From CALCHA01 sp035548175 (GTDB lineage Bacteria > Planctomycetota > Phycisphaerae > WQYP01), in NCBI GenBank assembly GCA_035548175.1, contig DASZTO010000053.1:1-64000 (forward strand): a stretch of DNA of 64,000 bases, given 5' to 3'. Of the stretch, positions 42,425 to 50,619 are shown in pieces. The position numbers and the translations under genes were made by a program. The notes under the pieces are model-generated. The model did no database searches, was not told the DNA's origin, and saw only the letters and a list, made by a program, of their open reading frames with translations. Numbering within the stretch: the first letter of the stretch is position 1; every line of letters begins with the position of its first letter.

Positions 42425-43123
42425 CTATACCACGCCCGATCCGCCGCCACTTCCGTCGCCGCCCCACATCTGCTCGCGCAACAACATCTCGCGCTGCCGC
42501 TTGCTGCAGCTCAGCTTTCCACCCTCCACCGTCGTGCCCTTGCGGATCACCCGGTGGCACGGGATCACCATCGCCAGCGGGTTCCGCGTGCACGCCGATC
42601 CCACCGCCCGCACCGCCTTGCCCGCTCCCACGCGCGCCGCAATCTCCGAATAGGTCCGTGTTTCGCCCGCGGGAATCTTGCGCACTTCCTGCCACACCCG
42701 GCGCTGAAAGGATGTGCCGCGGATATCCAGCTCCAGCCCCACCTCGCTTTTCTTGCCATCGACCAGCGCCATCACCGCCTCGATCTCGCGCCGGATTTCC
42801 TGCCGGCCCGTCACCAGCGTCGCCCCCCGAAACCGCCGCTTCAACTCCGCCACCAGCGCCGCTTCCTCCCGCCCCATCAGCACCGCGACCACGCCCATCT
42901 CGCTCACGCCCACCACCAGGCTGCCTAGCCAGCATCGCCCGACCCCATACACGATTTCCTCCCGCCCGCGCAGCCGCGCCACCCGCCCCTTCCCCCAGAC
43001 ACTCTCCCGCTTATCCTTCTTCACGACAATCGCTCCTGATGGTCTCGCCTGCATGATTGCACCCGCCTCGCGCTTTCCATTCTTGCGACGCCTGCCGGAT
43101 TTGTTAAGGTGATGCACGCGCAT
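42425..43123 (-). CDS. methylated-DNA-[protein]-cysteine S-methyltransferase (Ada-C/Ogt type)
   Basis: 232 residues if started at ATG 43123 (which follows a TATATT box by seven bases, leaderless-type) or 209 residues from ATG 43054. It repairs O6-alkylguanine by suicidal transfer to the cysteine of IPCHRVIRKG (C189 with the longer start). Conserved features: FQRRVWQEVRKIPAGETRTYSEIA helix-turn-helix, RAVGSACTRNPLAMVIPCHRV and the N-terminal ribonuclease-like fold YGVGRCWLGSLVVGVSEMG. The Gly/Ser-rich tail is short. No Ada methylphosphotriester domain is present. It lies 42 bases upstream of the SWIM-ligase gene on the same strand. Confidence 0.9.
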   Translation of the reverse strand: MRVHHLNKSGRRRKNGKREAGAIMQARPSGAIVVKKDKRESVWGKGRVARLRGREEIVYGVGRCWLGSLVVGVSEMGVVAVLMGREEAALVAELKRRFRGATLVTGRQEIRREIEAVMALVDGKKSEVGLELDIRGTSFQRRVWQEVRKIPAGETRTYSEIAARVGAGKAVRAVGSACTRNPLAMVIPCHRVIRKGTTVEGGKLSCSKRQREMLLREQMWGGDGSGGGSGVV

Positions 43124-43210
43124 GGCCGATAATATAAGCCGTCGCAGTTGCGAGAAACGTCCTTACCGGGGTCAGGGTACACGCCCTGGCCTTTTTCTTT
43201 TGGCCCATCC

Positions 43211-45187
43211 ATGACGGCAGCACGAGACATCGTGTCCCCAGCTCCCGCGCCCACGCCGGCGCCACCCCCGGCGCCCGCTTCCGCCGCGCGTTCCGCCGCC
43301 GCCTCGCCGCCCCCCTCCAACTTCCAGCTCCTCCTCCGCATGCTCCGCTTCATCCGTCCCGTCTGGCACCTCGCCCTCATCGCCTGCGTCCTCGTCTGCG
43401 TCTGGGTCGTCATCGACGTCTCCTACACCCGCCTCACCGGCAACGTCATGACCGCCGTTAAGGCTGCCGTCGATCAGGGCCTCGTCACCACCCCCGGCGA
43501 GTCCTTCGCCCAGGCCCTCCGCCACCCGCCGCTCCGACACATCCTCACCATGGTGGAATTCCTCGGCCTGCTGGTCTTTCTCGGCGGCGTCATCCGGTTC
43601 TTTCGCGAATTCGTCAACACCACCTTCTCGATGGAAATGGTCTTCCACATGCGCTCGGCCGTGTATGACCGCCTCCAGCGCGTCGGTTTCGCCTTCCATG
43701 ATGAGCACTCCTCCGGCGCCCTGATCAACCGCGCCCTCTCCGATCTCCAGAACGTCCGCGCGTTCCTCCAGATCGGCCTCATCATGTCCTCGGAAATCGT
43801 CACCTTCACCCTGGGCTACGAGCTCCTCATCATCACCATCAACAAGTGGGTCGCCCTGGCCGCGTTCATCCCGATTCCTTTCTGGATCTGGTACATCCTG
43901 CGCTTCAGCAAAAAGATTCAGCCGGCGCAGGCCGCCCAGATGAAGGCCGGCGACGATGTCGTCACCGTGTTCACCGAAAACATCGCCGGCGTGCATGTTG
44001 TCAAAGCGTTCGCCACCGAGAAAACCGAAGAGGCCAAGTACAACCGCAGCGCCGATGTTTACTTCGGCAAAATCATGGCCTCCGTCCGCCTTTGGCGCAA
44101 CTTTGTCCCGGTCATCCGCGGCGTCGCCAGCGCCAGCCACCTCGCCCTTTTCGCCATCGGCTCCGTCCTCGTCGTCGTGAGCAGCGCCTGGCCTGCCGAC
44201 CGTTACGGCAAGGTCACCGTCGGCGACCTCCTCGTCTTCGGCATGGCCATGGGCGCGATCCTCTCGCGCCTCCAGCAGATCAACCAGATCTCCGAGCAAT
44301 ACCAGAAGGCCATCGTCTCCGCGCGCCGCTTCTACGAAGTCCTCGACGCCCCCCCCACCGTTCCCGAAGGCCAAGAGCCCGCAGCCCTGCCCCCCGGCCC
44401 CGGCGCGATCGACTTCCACTTCGTCACCTTCGGCTACGATCCCGCCAAGCCCGTCGTCCACGACATCGCCTTCGACGTTCCCGGCGGCTCCATCGTCGCC
44501 CTCGTGGGCCCCACCGGCGCGGGCAAATCCACGCTCATGCAGCTCCTCGCCCGCTTCTACGACCCCCAGGCCGGCCAGATCTTCATCGACGGCGCCGACA
44601 TCTCCACCGTCGCCCTCCGCTCCCTCCGCAGCGAGATCGGCTTCGTCTTCCAGGAAACGTTCCTCTTCTCCGCCACCGTCGCCGACAACATCCGCTACGG
44701 AAAGCCCGACGCCACGATCGGCGAAGTCGAAGCCGCCGCCCGCATCGCCCAGGCCCACGAATTCATCGCCGAACTTCCCCTGGGTTACGACACCCTGCTC
44801 GGCGAACGCGGCGCTTCGCTCTCCGGCGGCCAGCGCCAGCGACTCGCCATCGCCCGCGCCATCATCTCCAACCCGCGTATCCTCGTGCTCGACGACGCCC
44901 TCGCCGCCGTCGATCCCGAGACCGAGCACCTCATCTCCCGCGCCCTCGAGCTGGTGATGGTCGACCGCACCGTCTTCATCATCGCCCACCGCCTCAGCAC
45001 CGTGAAAGCCGCCGACCTCGTCATCGTGCTGGAAAACGGCCGCATCACCCAGGCCGGCACGCACAAAGAATTGATCCGCGAACCCGGCCACTACCGCCAC
45101 ATCGCCGAGGTGCAGCTCGCCTACCAGGAAAAAGAACTCCTCGCCAAAGCCGAAAAACAGGCGGATATTGCGGCGCGGAAAGCGTGA
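43211..45187 (+). CDS. ABC exporter half-transporter, degenerate-site subunit
   Basis: 658 residues. Pro/Ala-rich N-terminus (about 1-38), then a six-helix exporter membrane domain (FIRPVWHLALIACVLVCVW... to KVTVGDLLVFGMAMG) and a nucleotide-binding domain. Walker A GPTGAGKST (433-441), canonical signature LSGGQ (537-541), Walker B LVLDDALAAVD in which the catalytic Glu is Asp562, and H-loop IAHRLS. The Asp for Glu change is what one expects of the non-hydrolysing site in a heterodimeric exporter. The partner gene, 160 bases downstream, shows the complementary pattern. Substrate unknown; lipids, drugs or peptides are typical. Confidence 0.92.
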   Translation: MTAARDIVSPAPAPTPAPPPAPASAARSAAASPPPSNFQLLLRMLRFIRPVWHLALIACVLVCVWVVIDVSYTRLTGNVMTAVKAAVDQGLVTTPGESFAQALRHPPLRHILTMVEFLGLLVFLGGVIRFFREFVNTTFSMEMVFHMRSAVYDRLQRVGFAFHDEHSSGALINRALSDLQNVRAFLQIGLIMSSEIVTFTLGYELLIITINKWVALAAFIPIPFWIWYILRFSKKIQPAQAAQMKAGDDVVTVFTENIAGVHVVKAFATEKTEEAKYNRSADVYFGKIMASVRLWRNFVPVIRGVASASHLALFAIGSVLVVVSSAWPADRYGKVTVGDLLVFGMAMGAILSRLQQINQISEQYQKAIVSARRFYEVLDAPPTVPEGQEPAALPPGPGAIDFHFVTFGYDPAKPVVHDIAFDVPGGSIVALVGPTGAGKSTLMQLLARFYDPQAGQIFIDGADISTVALRSLRSEIGFVFQETFLFSATVADNIRYGKPDATIGEVEAAARIAQAHEFIAELPLGYDTLLGERGASLSGGQRQRLAIARAIISNPRILVLDDALAAVDPETEHLISRALELVMVDRTVFIIAHRLSTVKAADLVIVLENGRITQAGTHKELIREPGHYRHIAEVQLAYQEKELLAKAEKQADIAARKA

Positions 45188-45210
45188 GACCTTCTTTCAA
45201 CGAGCGGCTT

Positions 45211-45319
45211 TTGCCACAGAGCCTCAGAGACACAGAGGACATCACCGTGCATCCACACAACATCAGCCGACATCATCAACCCAAGCGTCGTCCTCTGTGC
45301 CTCTGTGCCTCTGTGGCAA
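45211..45319. repeat. 109-bp imperfect inverted-repeat element between the two exporter genes
   Basis: Left arm 45211-45240 begins TTGCCACAGAG and ends CACAGAGGAC. Right arm 45290-45319 is its reverse complement with 27 of 30 positions matching. A 49-base loop separates them. The CCTCTGTG...CTCTGTGGC words are of the dispersed kind seen in many planctomycete-like genomes. The element occupies most of the gap between the exporter genes and could form a large RNA hairpin in a joint transcript. Confidence 0.85.
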
Positions 45320-45347
45320 AAAAATCCTCGCCCGGAGCGGACCCCCG

Positions 45348-47303
45348 ATGATTCTCACGGAACTCATGAAATCGCGCCGCACCCGCCGTGCCGCCATCGC
45401 CCGCACCGGCGCCCCCGCGCCGGCCTCCAAAAATCCCAACGCCCCTGATGAGGAAGAGGAATACAAACCCCTCGAATGGCCCGTCGTCAAAAAAATGCTC
45501 TGCTGGATGGCCCCCTACAAAAAACAGTACGCCGTCGCCCTCACCCTCAACGTCCTCTTCACCATCCTCGAACTCCTCGGCCCCATGTTCATCAAGCACC
45601 TCATCGACCACGACATCAACGGCGACCCCCACCCCCTCGCCCCGCTGCTCTCGCTCATCCCCGCCCTGCGCCGCCGCATCGTCCACAGCCCCGCCATGGC
45701 CGACATCGCGATGACCATCTCCCTCTGGGCCCTCGCCGTCCTCACCGCCAACCTCATCAACCGCTTCAACATCGAGTACAACCGCCGCGTCGGCGAAAAG
45801 GTCATGCTCAACATCCGCAAGGCCATCTTCGCCCAGCTCCAGCGCCTCTCCATGTCCTACTACGACCGCACCAAATTCGGCCGCATCCTCTCCCGCGGCA
45901 CCTCCGACGTCGACGCCCTCTCCAACCCCGTCATCAACGGCATCAACACCGTCGTCATCAACGCCATGATGATGACCGTCGCCGCCGCCATGCTCCTCAT
46001 CGCCGACTGGCGCATCGGCCTCGCCACCCTCTGGCTCGGACCCGTCCTCTACATGATGAACCAGTTCTATCGCCGCCGCATCGGCACGCAGTACCGCGTG
46101 GCCCGCGAAGGGTACACCCGTGTCTCCACCAACCTCGCCGAGAACATCAACGGCATGCGCGTCGTCACCGCCTACAACCGCCAGGCCGAAAACCTCACCT
46201 CCTTCAACGTCCTCCAGGACGCCAACACCTCCAACAACGTCCGCGTCTCCATGATGAACGGCATCTATCAGCCGCTGCTTTCCATCGTCGGCTACCTCGG
46301 CAACGTCATCATCCTCATCCTTGGCTGCTACCTCGTCATCTCCTCCGCCGCCGGGGGGGGGGCAGGCAACGGCCGCTTCACCGTCGGCACCCTCGTCGCA
46401 CTCACCATGTACTGGGGATGGTTCATGAACCCCGTCCTCACCTTCGGCAACTTCCAGAACGAAATGATGCAGTCCATGGCCTCCGCCGAACGCGTCTTCG
46501 CCCTCCTCGATCTCCAGCCCGAAGTCATGGACGCCCCCGACGCCGCCCCGCTCCCGCGCATCCAGGGACGCGTCCGCTTCGATCACGTCCACTTCCACTA
46601 CACCCCCGAAAAGCAGGTCCTTCACGATGTCTGCTTCGAGGCCCATCCCGGCGACACCATCGCCCTCGTCGGCCACACCGGCTGCGGCAAGTCCACCATC
46701 ATGAACCTCATCCAACGCTACTACTTCCCCACCGCCGGCCGCATCACCATCGACGGCTTCGACCTCACCCGCGTCACCGGCGACAGCCTCCACCGCCAAA
46801 TGGGAATCGTCTCCCAGGCCAACTACCTCTTCAGCGGCACCGTGCTGGACAACATCCGCTACGCCTCGCCCGACGCCACCCTCGAACAGGTCGAAGCCGC
46901 CGCCCGCGCCCTGGGCGCCCACGACCTGCTCATGGGCCTCAAGGACGGATACGCCACGCAGGTCGGCGAACGCGGCGCCGCCATGTCCCTCGGCCAGCGC
47001 CAGTTGATCTGCTTCACCCGCGCCTTCCTGGCCAACCCCCGCATCCTCATGCTCGACGAAGCCACCTCCGCCGTCGACACCCACACCGAGCGCGTCCTTC
47101 AGGACGCACTCGAACGTCTGGTCGCCGAACGCACCACCTTCATCGTCGCCCACCGCCTCTCGACGGTCGTCAACGCCAACCTCGTCCTGGTACTCGACCA
47201 CGGCCGCATCATCGAACGCGGCACCCACGCCGAACTCCTCGCCCTCGGCGGCAAATACGCCGAACTCTACCGCCAGTTCACCCGCGAACTCGCCCCCGCC
47301 TGA
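45348..47303 (+). CDS. ABC exporter half-transporter, catalytic-site subunit
   Basis: 651 residues from ATG 45348; the reading frame stays open through the preceding inverted repeat to 45168 but that part is not homologous, and GGAGCGG precedes this ATG. Six-helix exporter domain, then Walker A GHTGCGKST, signature MSLGQ (546-550, replacing LSGGQ), Walker B ILMLDEATSAVD with catalytic E571, and H-loop VAHRLS. It thus complements the upstream subunit: its Walker B plus the partner's intact LSGGQ would form the hydrolytic site. A G10 run (46353-46362) encodes a Gly-rich loop in the membrane domain (SSAAGGGAGNGRF). Confidence 0.92.
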   Translation: MILTELMKSRRTRRAAIARTGAPAPASKNPNAPDEEEEYKPLEWPVVKKMLCWMAPYKKQYAVALTLNVLFTILELLGPMFIKHLIDHDINGDPHPLAPLLSLIPALRRRIVHSPAMADIAMTISLWALAVLTANLINRFNIEYNRRVGEKVMLNIRKAIFAQLQRLSMSYYDRTKFGRILSRGTSDVDALSNPVINGINTVVINAMMMTVAAAMLLIADWRIGLATLWLGPVLYMMNQFYRRRIGTQYRVAREGYTRVSTNLAENINGMRVVTAYNRQAENLTSFNVLQDANTSNNVRVSMMNGIYQPLLSIVGYLGNVIILILGCYLVISSAAGGGAGNGRFTVGTLVALTMYWGWFMNPVLTFGNFQNEMMQSMASAERVFALLDLQPEVMDAPDAAPLPRIQGRVRFDHVHFHYTPEKQVLHDVCFEAHPGDTIALVGHTGCGKSTIMNLIQRYYFPTAGRITIDGFDLTRVTGDSLHRQMGIVSQANYLFSGTVLDNIRYASPDATLEQVEAAARALGAHDLLMGLKDGYATQVGERGAAMSLGQRQLICFTRAFLANPRILMLDEATSAVDTHTERVLQDALERLVAERTTFIVAHRLSTVVNANLVLVLDHGRIIERGTHAELLALGGKYAELYRQFTRELAPA

Positions 47304-47372
47304 TCTGCACGCGCAGCAACTTTCCCACCGCAACCCCCACTTGCACCCGCTGAACCAATACCCCAATAACCC

Positions 47373-47999
47373 TCAGTGATCCTGCTGGCACTTGGTCAGC
47401 TTGATCTCCAGCGAGTGGTCCTGCTCCTGATATTTGGTGGTGAAATAGAGCCGCCACTTGGTGTTCTTGGTGCCCTTCTCCACGTACGCCTTCCACTCGT
47501 TGCCCCCGCCCGTCACGTGCGCTTCGTGCTTGTTGAACCGCGGCGTGAACTGGCCCTTCACGCTCGTCGGCGAGTAATTCGCCGGCTTCTTCATCTCGAC
47601 GATCAGGTCGTCAAAGTCCGCCGCCAGCCCGCACTGCTTCTTGAATTTCCCCTGGTCGCCGTTGACCGTCACCTTTTCCGGCGAGCTTGGACCCTCGGCC
47701 ACCTCGACATGCTCCAGCTTGTCCTTGTAATCCTTCACCAGCTTGTTGTAGGACTCGTAAAACTCCTTGCACGCCCCCATGCGGCTCTTGAAGTAGTTCG
47801 GGTCCTTGGCGTCGTTGCCCAACTGCTTGCAAGTCCCCACCAGGCCGCTGAGCAGTTTCAACTGCGTCTCGACCTCCTTGCGGGTATCGGGATTGTTCTT
47901 GGAGCGGATCGCGGTGTTCAGTTCCCCCAGCATGCCGTAGATTTCGGCGAGATTTGCCTGGGTAACCACTTCGGGCATTTTGCGGTTGCCAATGGCCAT
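47373..47999 (-). CDS. hypothetical protein, helical N-terminus and cysteine-containing C-terminus
   Basis: 208 residues, start ATG 47999 with GAGGAG at good spacing. No signal peptide or membrane helix. The first 100 residues are predicted mostly helical (LAEIYGMLGELNTAIRS, KEVETQLKLLSGLVGTCKQLG, RMGACKEFYESYNKLVKDYKDKLEHVEV). The rest looks beta-rich and basic (GQFTPRFNKHEAHVTGGGNEWKAYVEKGTKNTKWRLYFTTKYQ, SLEIKLTKCQQDH). The fold is not one I recognise. Its codon usage is more balanced and AT-richer than its neighbours, with many AAG/TTC codons, which may mean strong expression or transfer. It is convergent with the exporter operon and divergent from xylA. Confidence 0.75.
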   Translation of the reverse strand: MAIGNRKMPEVVTQANLAEIYGMLGELNTAIRSKNNPDTRKEVETQLKLLSGLVGTCKQLGNDAKDPNYFKSRMGACKEFYESYNKLVKDYKDKLEHVEVAEGPSSPEKVTVNGDQGKFKKQCGLAADFDDLIVEMKKPANYSPTSVKGQFTPRFNKHEAHVTGGGNEWKAYVEKGTKNTKWRLYFTTKYQEQDHSLEIKLTKCQQDH

Positions 48000-48171
48000 G
48001 GCGGGCTCCTCTAATCAATCTGTGCCGGAATGCGGGCACTCTAAGCACCCCCACGCGCCGCGGCAAGAAAAAAAACGCCGGCTCCCCTGCGAGCCCCCCC
48101 GCCCCCACTCCATTTACCCCGACGCCGCCCCCTACTACCATGCCCCCTTCTGCATTAAACAGGAATCGCCC

Positions 48172-49353
48172 ATGGCTAAATCATCGCCTGCCGCGGAAAA
48201 ATTCACCTTCGGCCTCTGGACCGTCGGCAACGTCGGACGAGACCCCTTCGGCGGGCCTGTCCGCGCCCCCCTCTCCCCCAACAAACTCTGCGACCTCCTC
48301 GGCTCCGTCAAAACCCCCGACGGCGGCCGCGTCTACGGCGTCAACTTCCACGACAACGACCTCCTCCCCATCGACGCCTCCACCGCCCAGCGCGCCCGCA
48401 TCCTCCGCGATTTCCACAAGGCTCTCAAAGACAACGACCTCCAGGTCCCCATGGCCACCACCAATCTCTTCGGCGATCCCATCTTCAAGGATGGCGCCTT
48501 CACCTCCGGCGACGCCCGCGTCCGCGCTTACGCCCTCCAGAAAACCATGGCCGCCATGGACCTCGGCGCCGAATTCGGCGCCAAAACCTACGTCTTCTGG
48601 GGTGGCCGCGAAGGCAGCGAAACCGACGCCGGCAAAGACCCTGTCGAAGGCCTCAAACGCTTCCGCGACGCCCTCAATTTCCTCTGCCAGTATTCCATGT
48701 CCCAAAACTACGGCTACCGCTTCGCCCTCGAAGCCAAGCCCAACGAGCCCCGCGGACACATCTACCTCGCCACCACCGGCAACATGCTCGGCTTCATCCA
48801 AACCCTCGATTACCCCGAAATGGTCGGCGTCAATCCCGAAGTCGCCCATGAAGCCATCGCCGGCCTGAACTTCGCCCACCACGTCGCCCAGGCCCTCGAC
48901 GCCGGCAAACTTTTCCACATCGACCTCAACGACCAGGTCCCCGGCCGCTACGACCAGGATTTCCGCTTCGGCGCAGCCGACATCAAGGGCGCTTTCTTCC
49001 TCGTCAAACTGCTCACCGACCACGCCTACGCGGGTCCGCTGCACTTCGACGCCCACGCCTACCGCACCGAAGATTACGAAGGCGTCAAAGATTTCGCCGC
49101 CGGCTGCATCCGCACCTATCTCCTGCTCAAGGAAAAAGCCGCACGTTTCAACGCCGACCGCGAAATCCAGGCCCTCCGCGCCCAGATCAACCTCGCCGAT
49201 GAAAAGCTCGATGCCCTGGTCCACAGTTTTTCCCCGGCCTCCGTGGCGAAGCTGCGAGCCCTCAAGATCAACCGCAAAACGCTCGGAGCCCGTGGCCTGC
49301 CTTACGAACGCCTGGACCAGCTCACCATGGAACTGCTGCTGGGCGAGCGGTAA
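48172..49353 (+). CDS. xylA: xylose isomerase (class I, actinobacterial-type)
   Basis: 393 residues, the size of the short Streptomyces/Actinoplanes class. It interconverts D-xylose and D-xylulose, and glucose and fructose in vitro. Start at 48172 (AGGAATCGCCCATGG); the open frame to 47980 is not conserved. Diagnostic segments: FTFGLWTVGNVGRDPFGG, VNFHDNDLLPID (catalytic His), YVFWGGREGSETD, FALEAKPNEPRGH (metal Glu), IDLNDQVPGRYDQDFRFG and GPLHFDAHAYRTEDYEGV. No xylulokinase is adjacent; the FGGY kinase at 22-23 kb is a possible but unproven partner. Confidence 0.95.
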   Translation: MAKSSPAAEKFTFGLWTVGNVGRDPFGGPVRAPLSPNKLCDLLGSVKTPDGGRVYGVNFHDNDLLPIDASTAQRARILRDFHKALKDNDLQVPMATTNLFGDPIFKDGAFTSGDARVRAYALQKTMAAMDLGAEFGAKTYVFWGGREGSETDAGKDPVEGLKRFRDALNFLCQYSMSQNYGYRFALEAKPNEPRGHIYLATTGNMLGFIQTLDYPEMVGVNPEVAHEAIAGLNFAHHVAQALDAGKLFHIDLNDQVPGRYDQDFRFGAADIKGAFFLVKLLTDHAYAGPLHFDAHAYRTEDYEGVKDFAAGCIRTYLLLKEKAARFNADREIQALRAQINLADEKLDALVHSFSPASVAKLRALKINRKTLGARGLPYERLDQLTMELLLGER

Positions 49354-49405
49354 GCTCCAGCCACTACCCACCCGCGCGCACCGCCGCGCGACCGGGACCT
49401 CTGCG

Positions 49406-50194
49406 ATGATATTGACCCACGATGTCACCTGCCGGGCCTGCGGCTACAACCTGCGCGGCTTATCGCCCGACGGACGCTGCCCGGAGTGCGGCCAGGGCAT
49501 CGAGCTGTCCCTCCTGTCGGACAATCTGCGCGTCGCGGATGGAACATGGGTCGCCGAGCTGGCGCGCGGCCTGCGGTGCCTCCGATGGGCCGTCGCCTGC
49601 GGACTGATGTTCGCGCCGCTGTTTCTCGTGGTGCTTAGCGGCGTGCGGGGCAGCGCCTGGATTTACCCCGTGGCCGGATTCCTCGTCGCCGCCGGCGCGC
49701 TGGGCGGCGTCGGATGTTTCCTCGTAACCCTGGGTGAACGGCGCGGAGCTCTCGCCAGGACCTCGCGGGGCCAGCGCGTGCGCCTGGCCGCGCGCTGGGT
49801 GCTCATGCTGGGAATCCCCGCCACCACCCTGTTCATCGCCGCGCCCGGTCCCTGGCCCGAGGGAACCGGGGTCGTGGCTTCCGGCGCGACGCTCGCCGTC
49901 GGCGGCGGTGCGCTGTTCGTCCACCTCGCGCGCCTGTCTCGCCGCGCGCGCGATCAGCGCCTGGCCACAACCCTCTACACCCTGGCAATCCTCGCCGCGA
50001 TGTGCGGAGTCCTGCTCCTGGTGCCGCAGATATTGGCCTGGGCCTTCGGACCCATGCGACCCCAGGGACTCCCCATCGCAATCGTCTGGATGGTCGGGGT
50101 GCTGCTCAGTCCCGGCATCTTCCTGCAACTCGGCCGGCTCCGCGCGGCGATGCTCGAAAATACCGCCCAGGCCAAGACGCGCCGCAGCAGATAA
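49406..50194 (+). CDS. polytopic membrane protein with N-terminal zinc ribbon
   Basis: 262 residues. The N-terminus is a rubredoxin-like zinc ribbon, C9-RA-C12-GYNLRG...C25-PE-C28-G, a module very common at the front of planctomycete membrane proteins. About six hydrophobic segments follow (WAVACGLMFAPLFLVVLSGV, YPVAGFLVAAGALGGVGCFLV, WVLMLGIPATTLFIAA, VVASGATLAVGGGALFVHLA, LYTLAILAAMCGVLLLVPQILAWAF, IVWMVGVLLSPGIFLQLG). Starts 52 bases after xylA. Function unknown. Confidence 0.8.
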   Translation: MILTHDVTCRACGYNLRGLSPDGRCPECGQGIELSLLSDNLRVADGTWVAELARGLRCLRWAVACGLMFAPLFLVVLSGVRGSAWIYPVAGFLVAAGALGGVGCFLVTLGERRGALARTSRGQRVRLAARWVLMLGIPATTLFIAAPGPWPEGTGVVASGATLAVGGGALFVHLARLSRRARDQRLATTLYTLAILAAMCGVLLLVPQILAWAFGPMRPQGLPIAIVWMVGVLLSPGIFLQLGRLRAAMLENTAQAKTRRSR

Positions 50195-50619
50195 CCGGCG
50201 CGGTACAATCACCTCCCACAAGGGGCGGACGATGAGTGAAGCCAACGACACCCTGCCGGCAGATGTCATCGCATCGGCGCGCTGCGGCGATGGTCCAATG
50301 GACATTGGCTCAACACAAATAACCCGACTGCACGCTTCTTAGGCAAGCGCCGCCCGAAAATGCCCGACCCAGCCCCGCTTTTGGGCCGTTTGCTTAAAAA
50401 ATAAGCAGCCTGCTCGCCAGCTCGAAATGCCAGCGATCTCCAAATCGCCTCCTCGTGACACCACAAATGACTATCAATAGCGAGCTTACAATCAAACCTC
50501 CAAACGCTGCTGGTCTGCCTGTTTTCAAGGTACGCGTTTTGTCTTAGCATCCCGCTACCGAAGCAGTCGCTGCTCTTGGCGGGGCAGCGCCATGTAAGAA
50601 AGGATCAGAGGGAACGAGC
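50195..50619. other. 425-bp AT-richer region upstream of amt
   Basis: From about 50300 the DNA is noticeably less GC-rich than either side (for example TTGCTTAAAAAATAAGC and CACAAATGACTATCAATAGC). It contains one small open frame (50232-50342), an imperfect inverted repeat GCAAGCGCCGCCCGAAAA / TTTTGGGCCGTTTGC at about 50344-50395, and presumably the amt promoter, which I could not place. It may be a remnant of inserted DNA. Confidence 0.45.
50232..50342 (+). CDS. possible 36-residue small protein or gene remnant
   Basis: ATG 50232 is preceded by AAGGGGCGG, a fair ribosome binding site, and encodes MSEANDTLPADVIASARCG followed by 17 residues ending RLHAS. The first half looks like an ordinary protein N-terminus; the second enters the AT-richer zone, as if a longer gene were cut off there. 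No similarity recognised. Confidence 0.3.
   Translation: MSEANDTLPADVIASARCGDGPMDIGSTQITRLHAS

Noticed and set aside
45168..45347. N-terminal extension of the second ABC exporter through the inverted repeat
   Set aside because: Encodes a composition typical of the repeat (HRGHHRAST...), not a transporter; the ATG at 45348 has a ribosome binding site.
43172..47366. Minus-strand open frames of 642 and 696 codons opposite the ABC exporter genes
   Set aside because: Gly/Asp/Val/Glu-rich low-complexity shadows of strongly C-ending codons.
50344..50395. Inverted repeat near 50344-50395 as a terminator for the zinc-ribbon gene
   Set aside because: The stem is imperfect and no T-run follows on either strand; left as part of the intergenic description.
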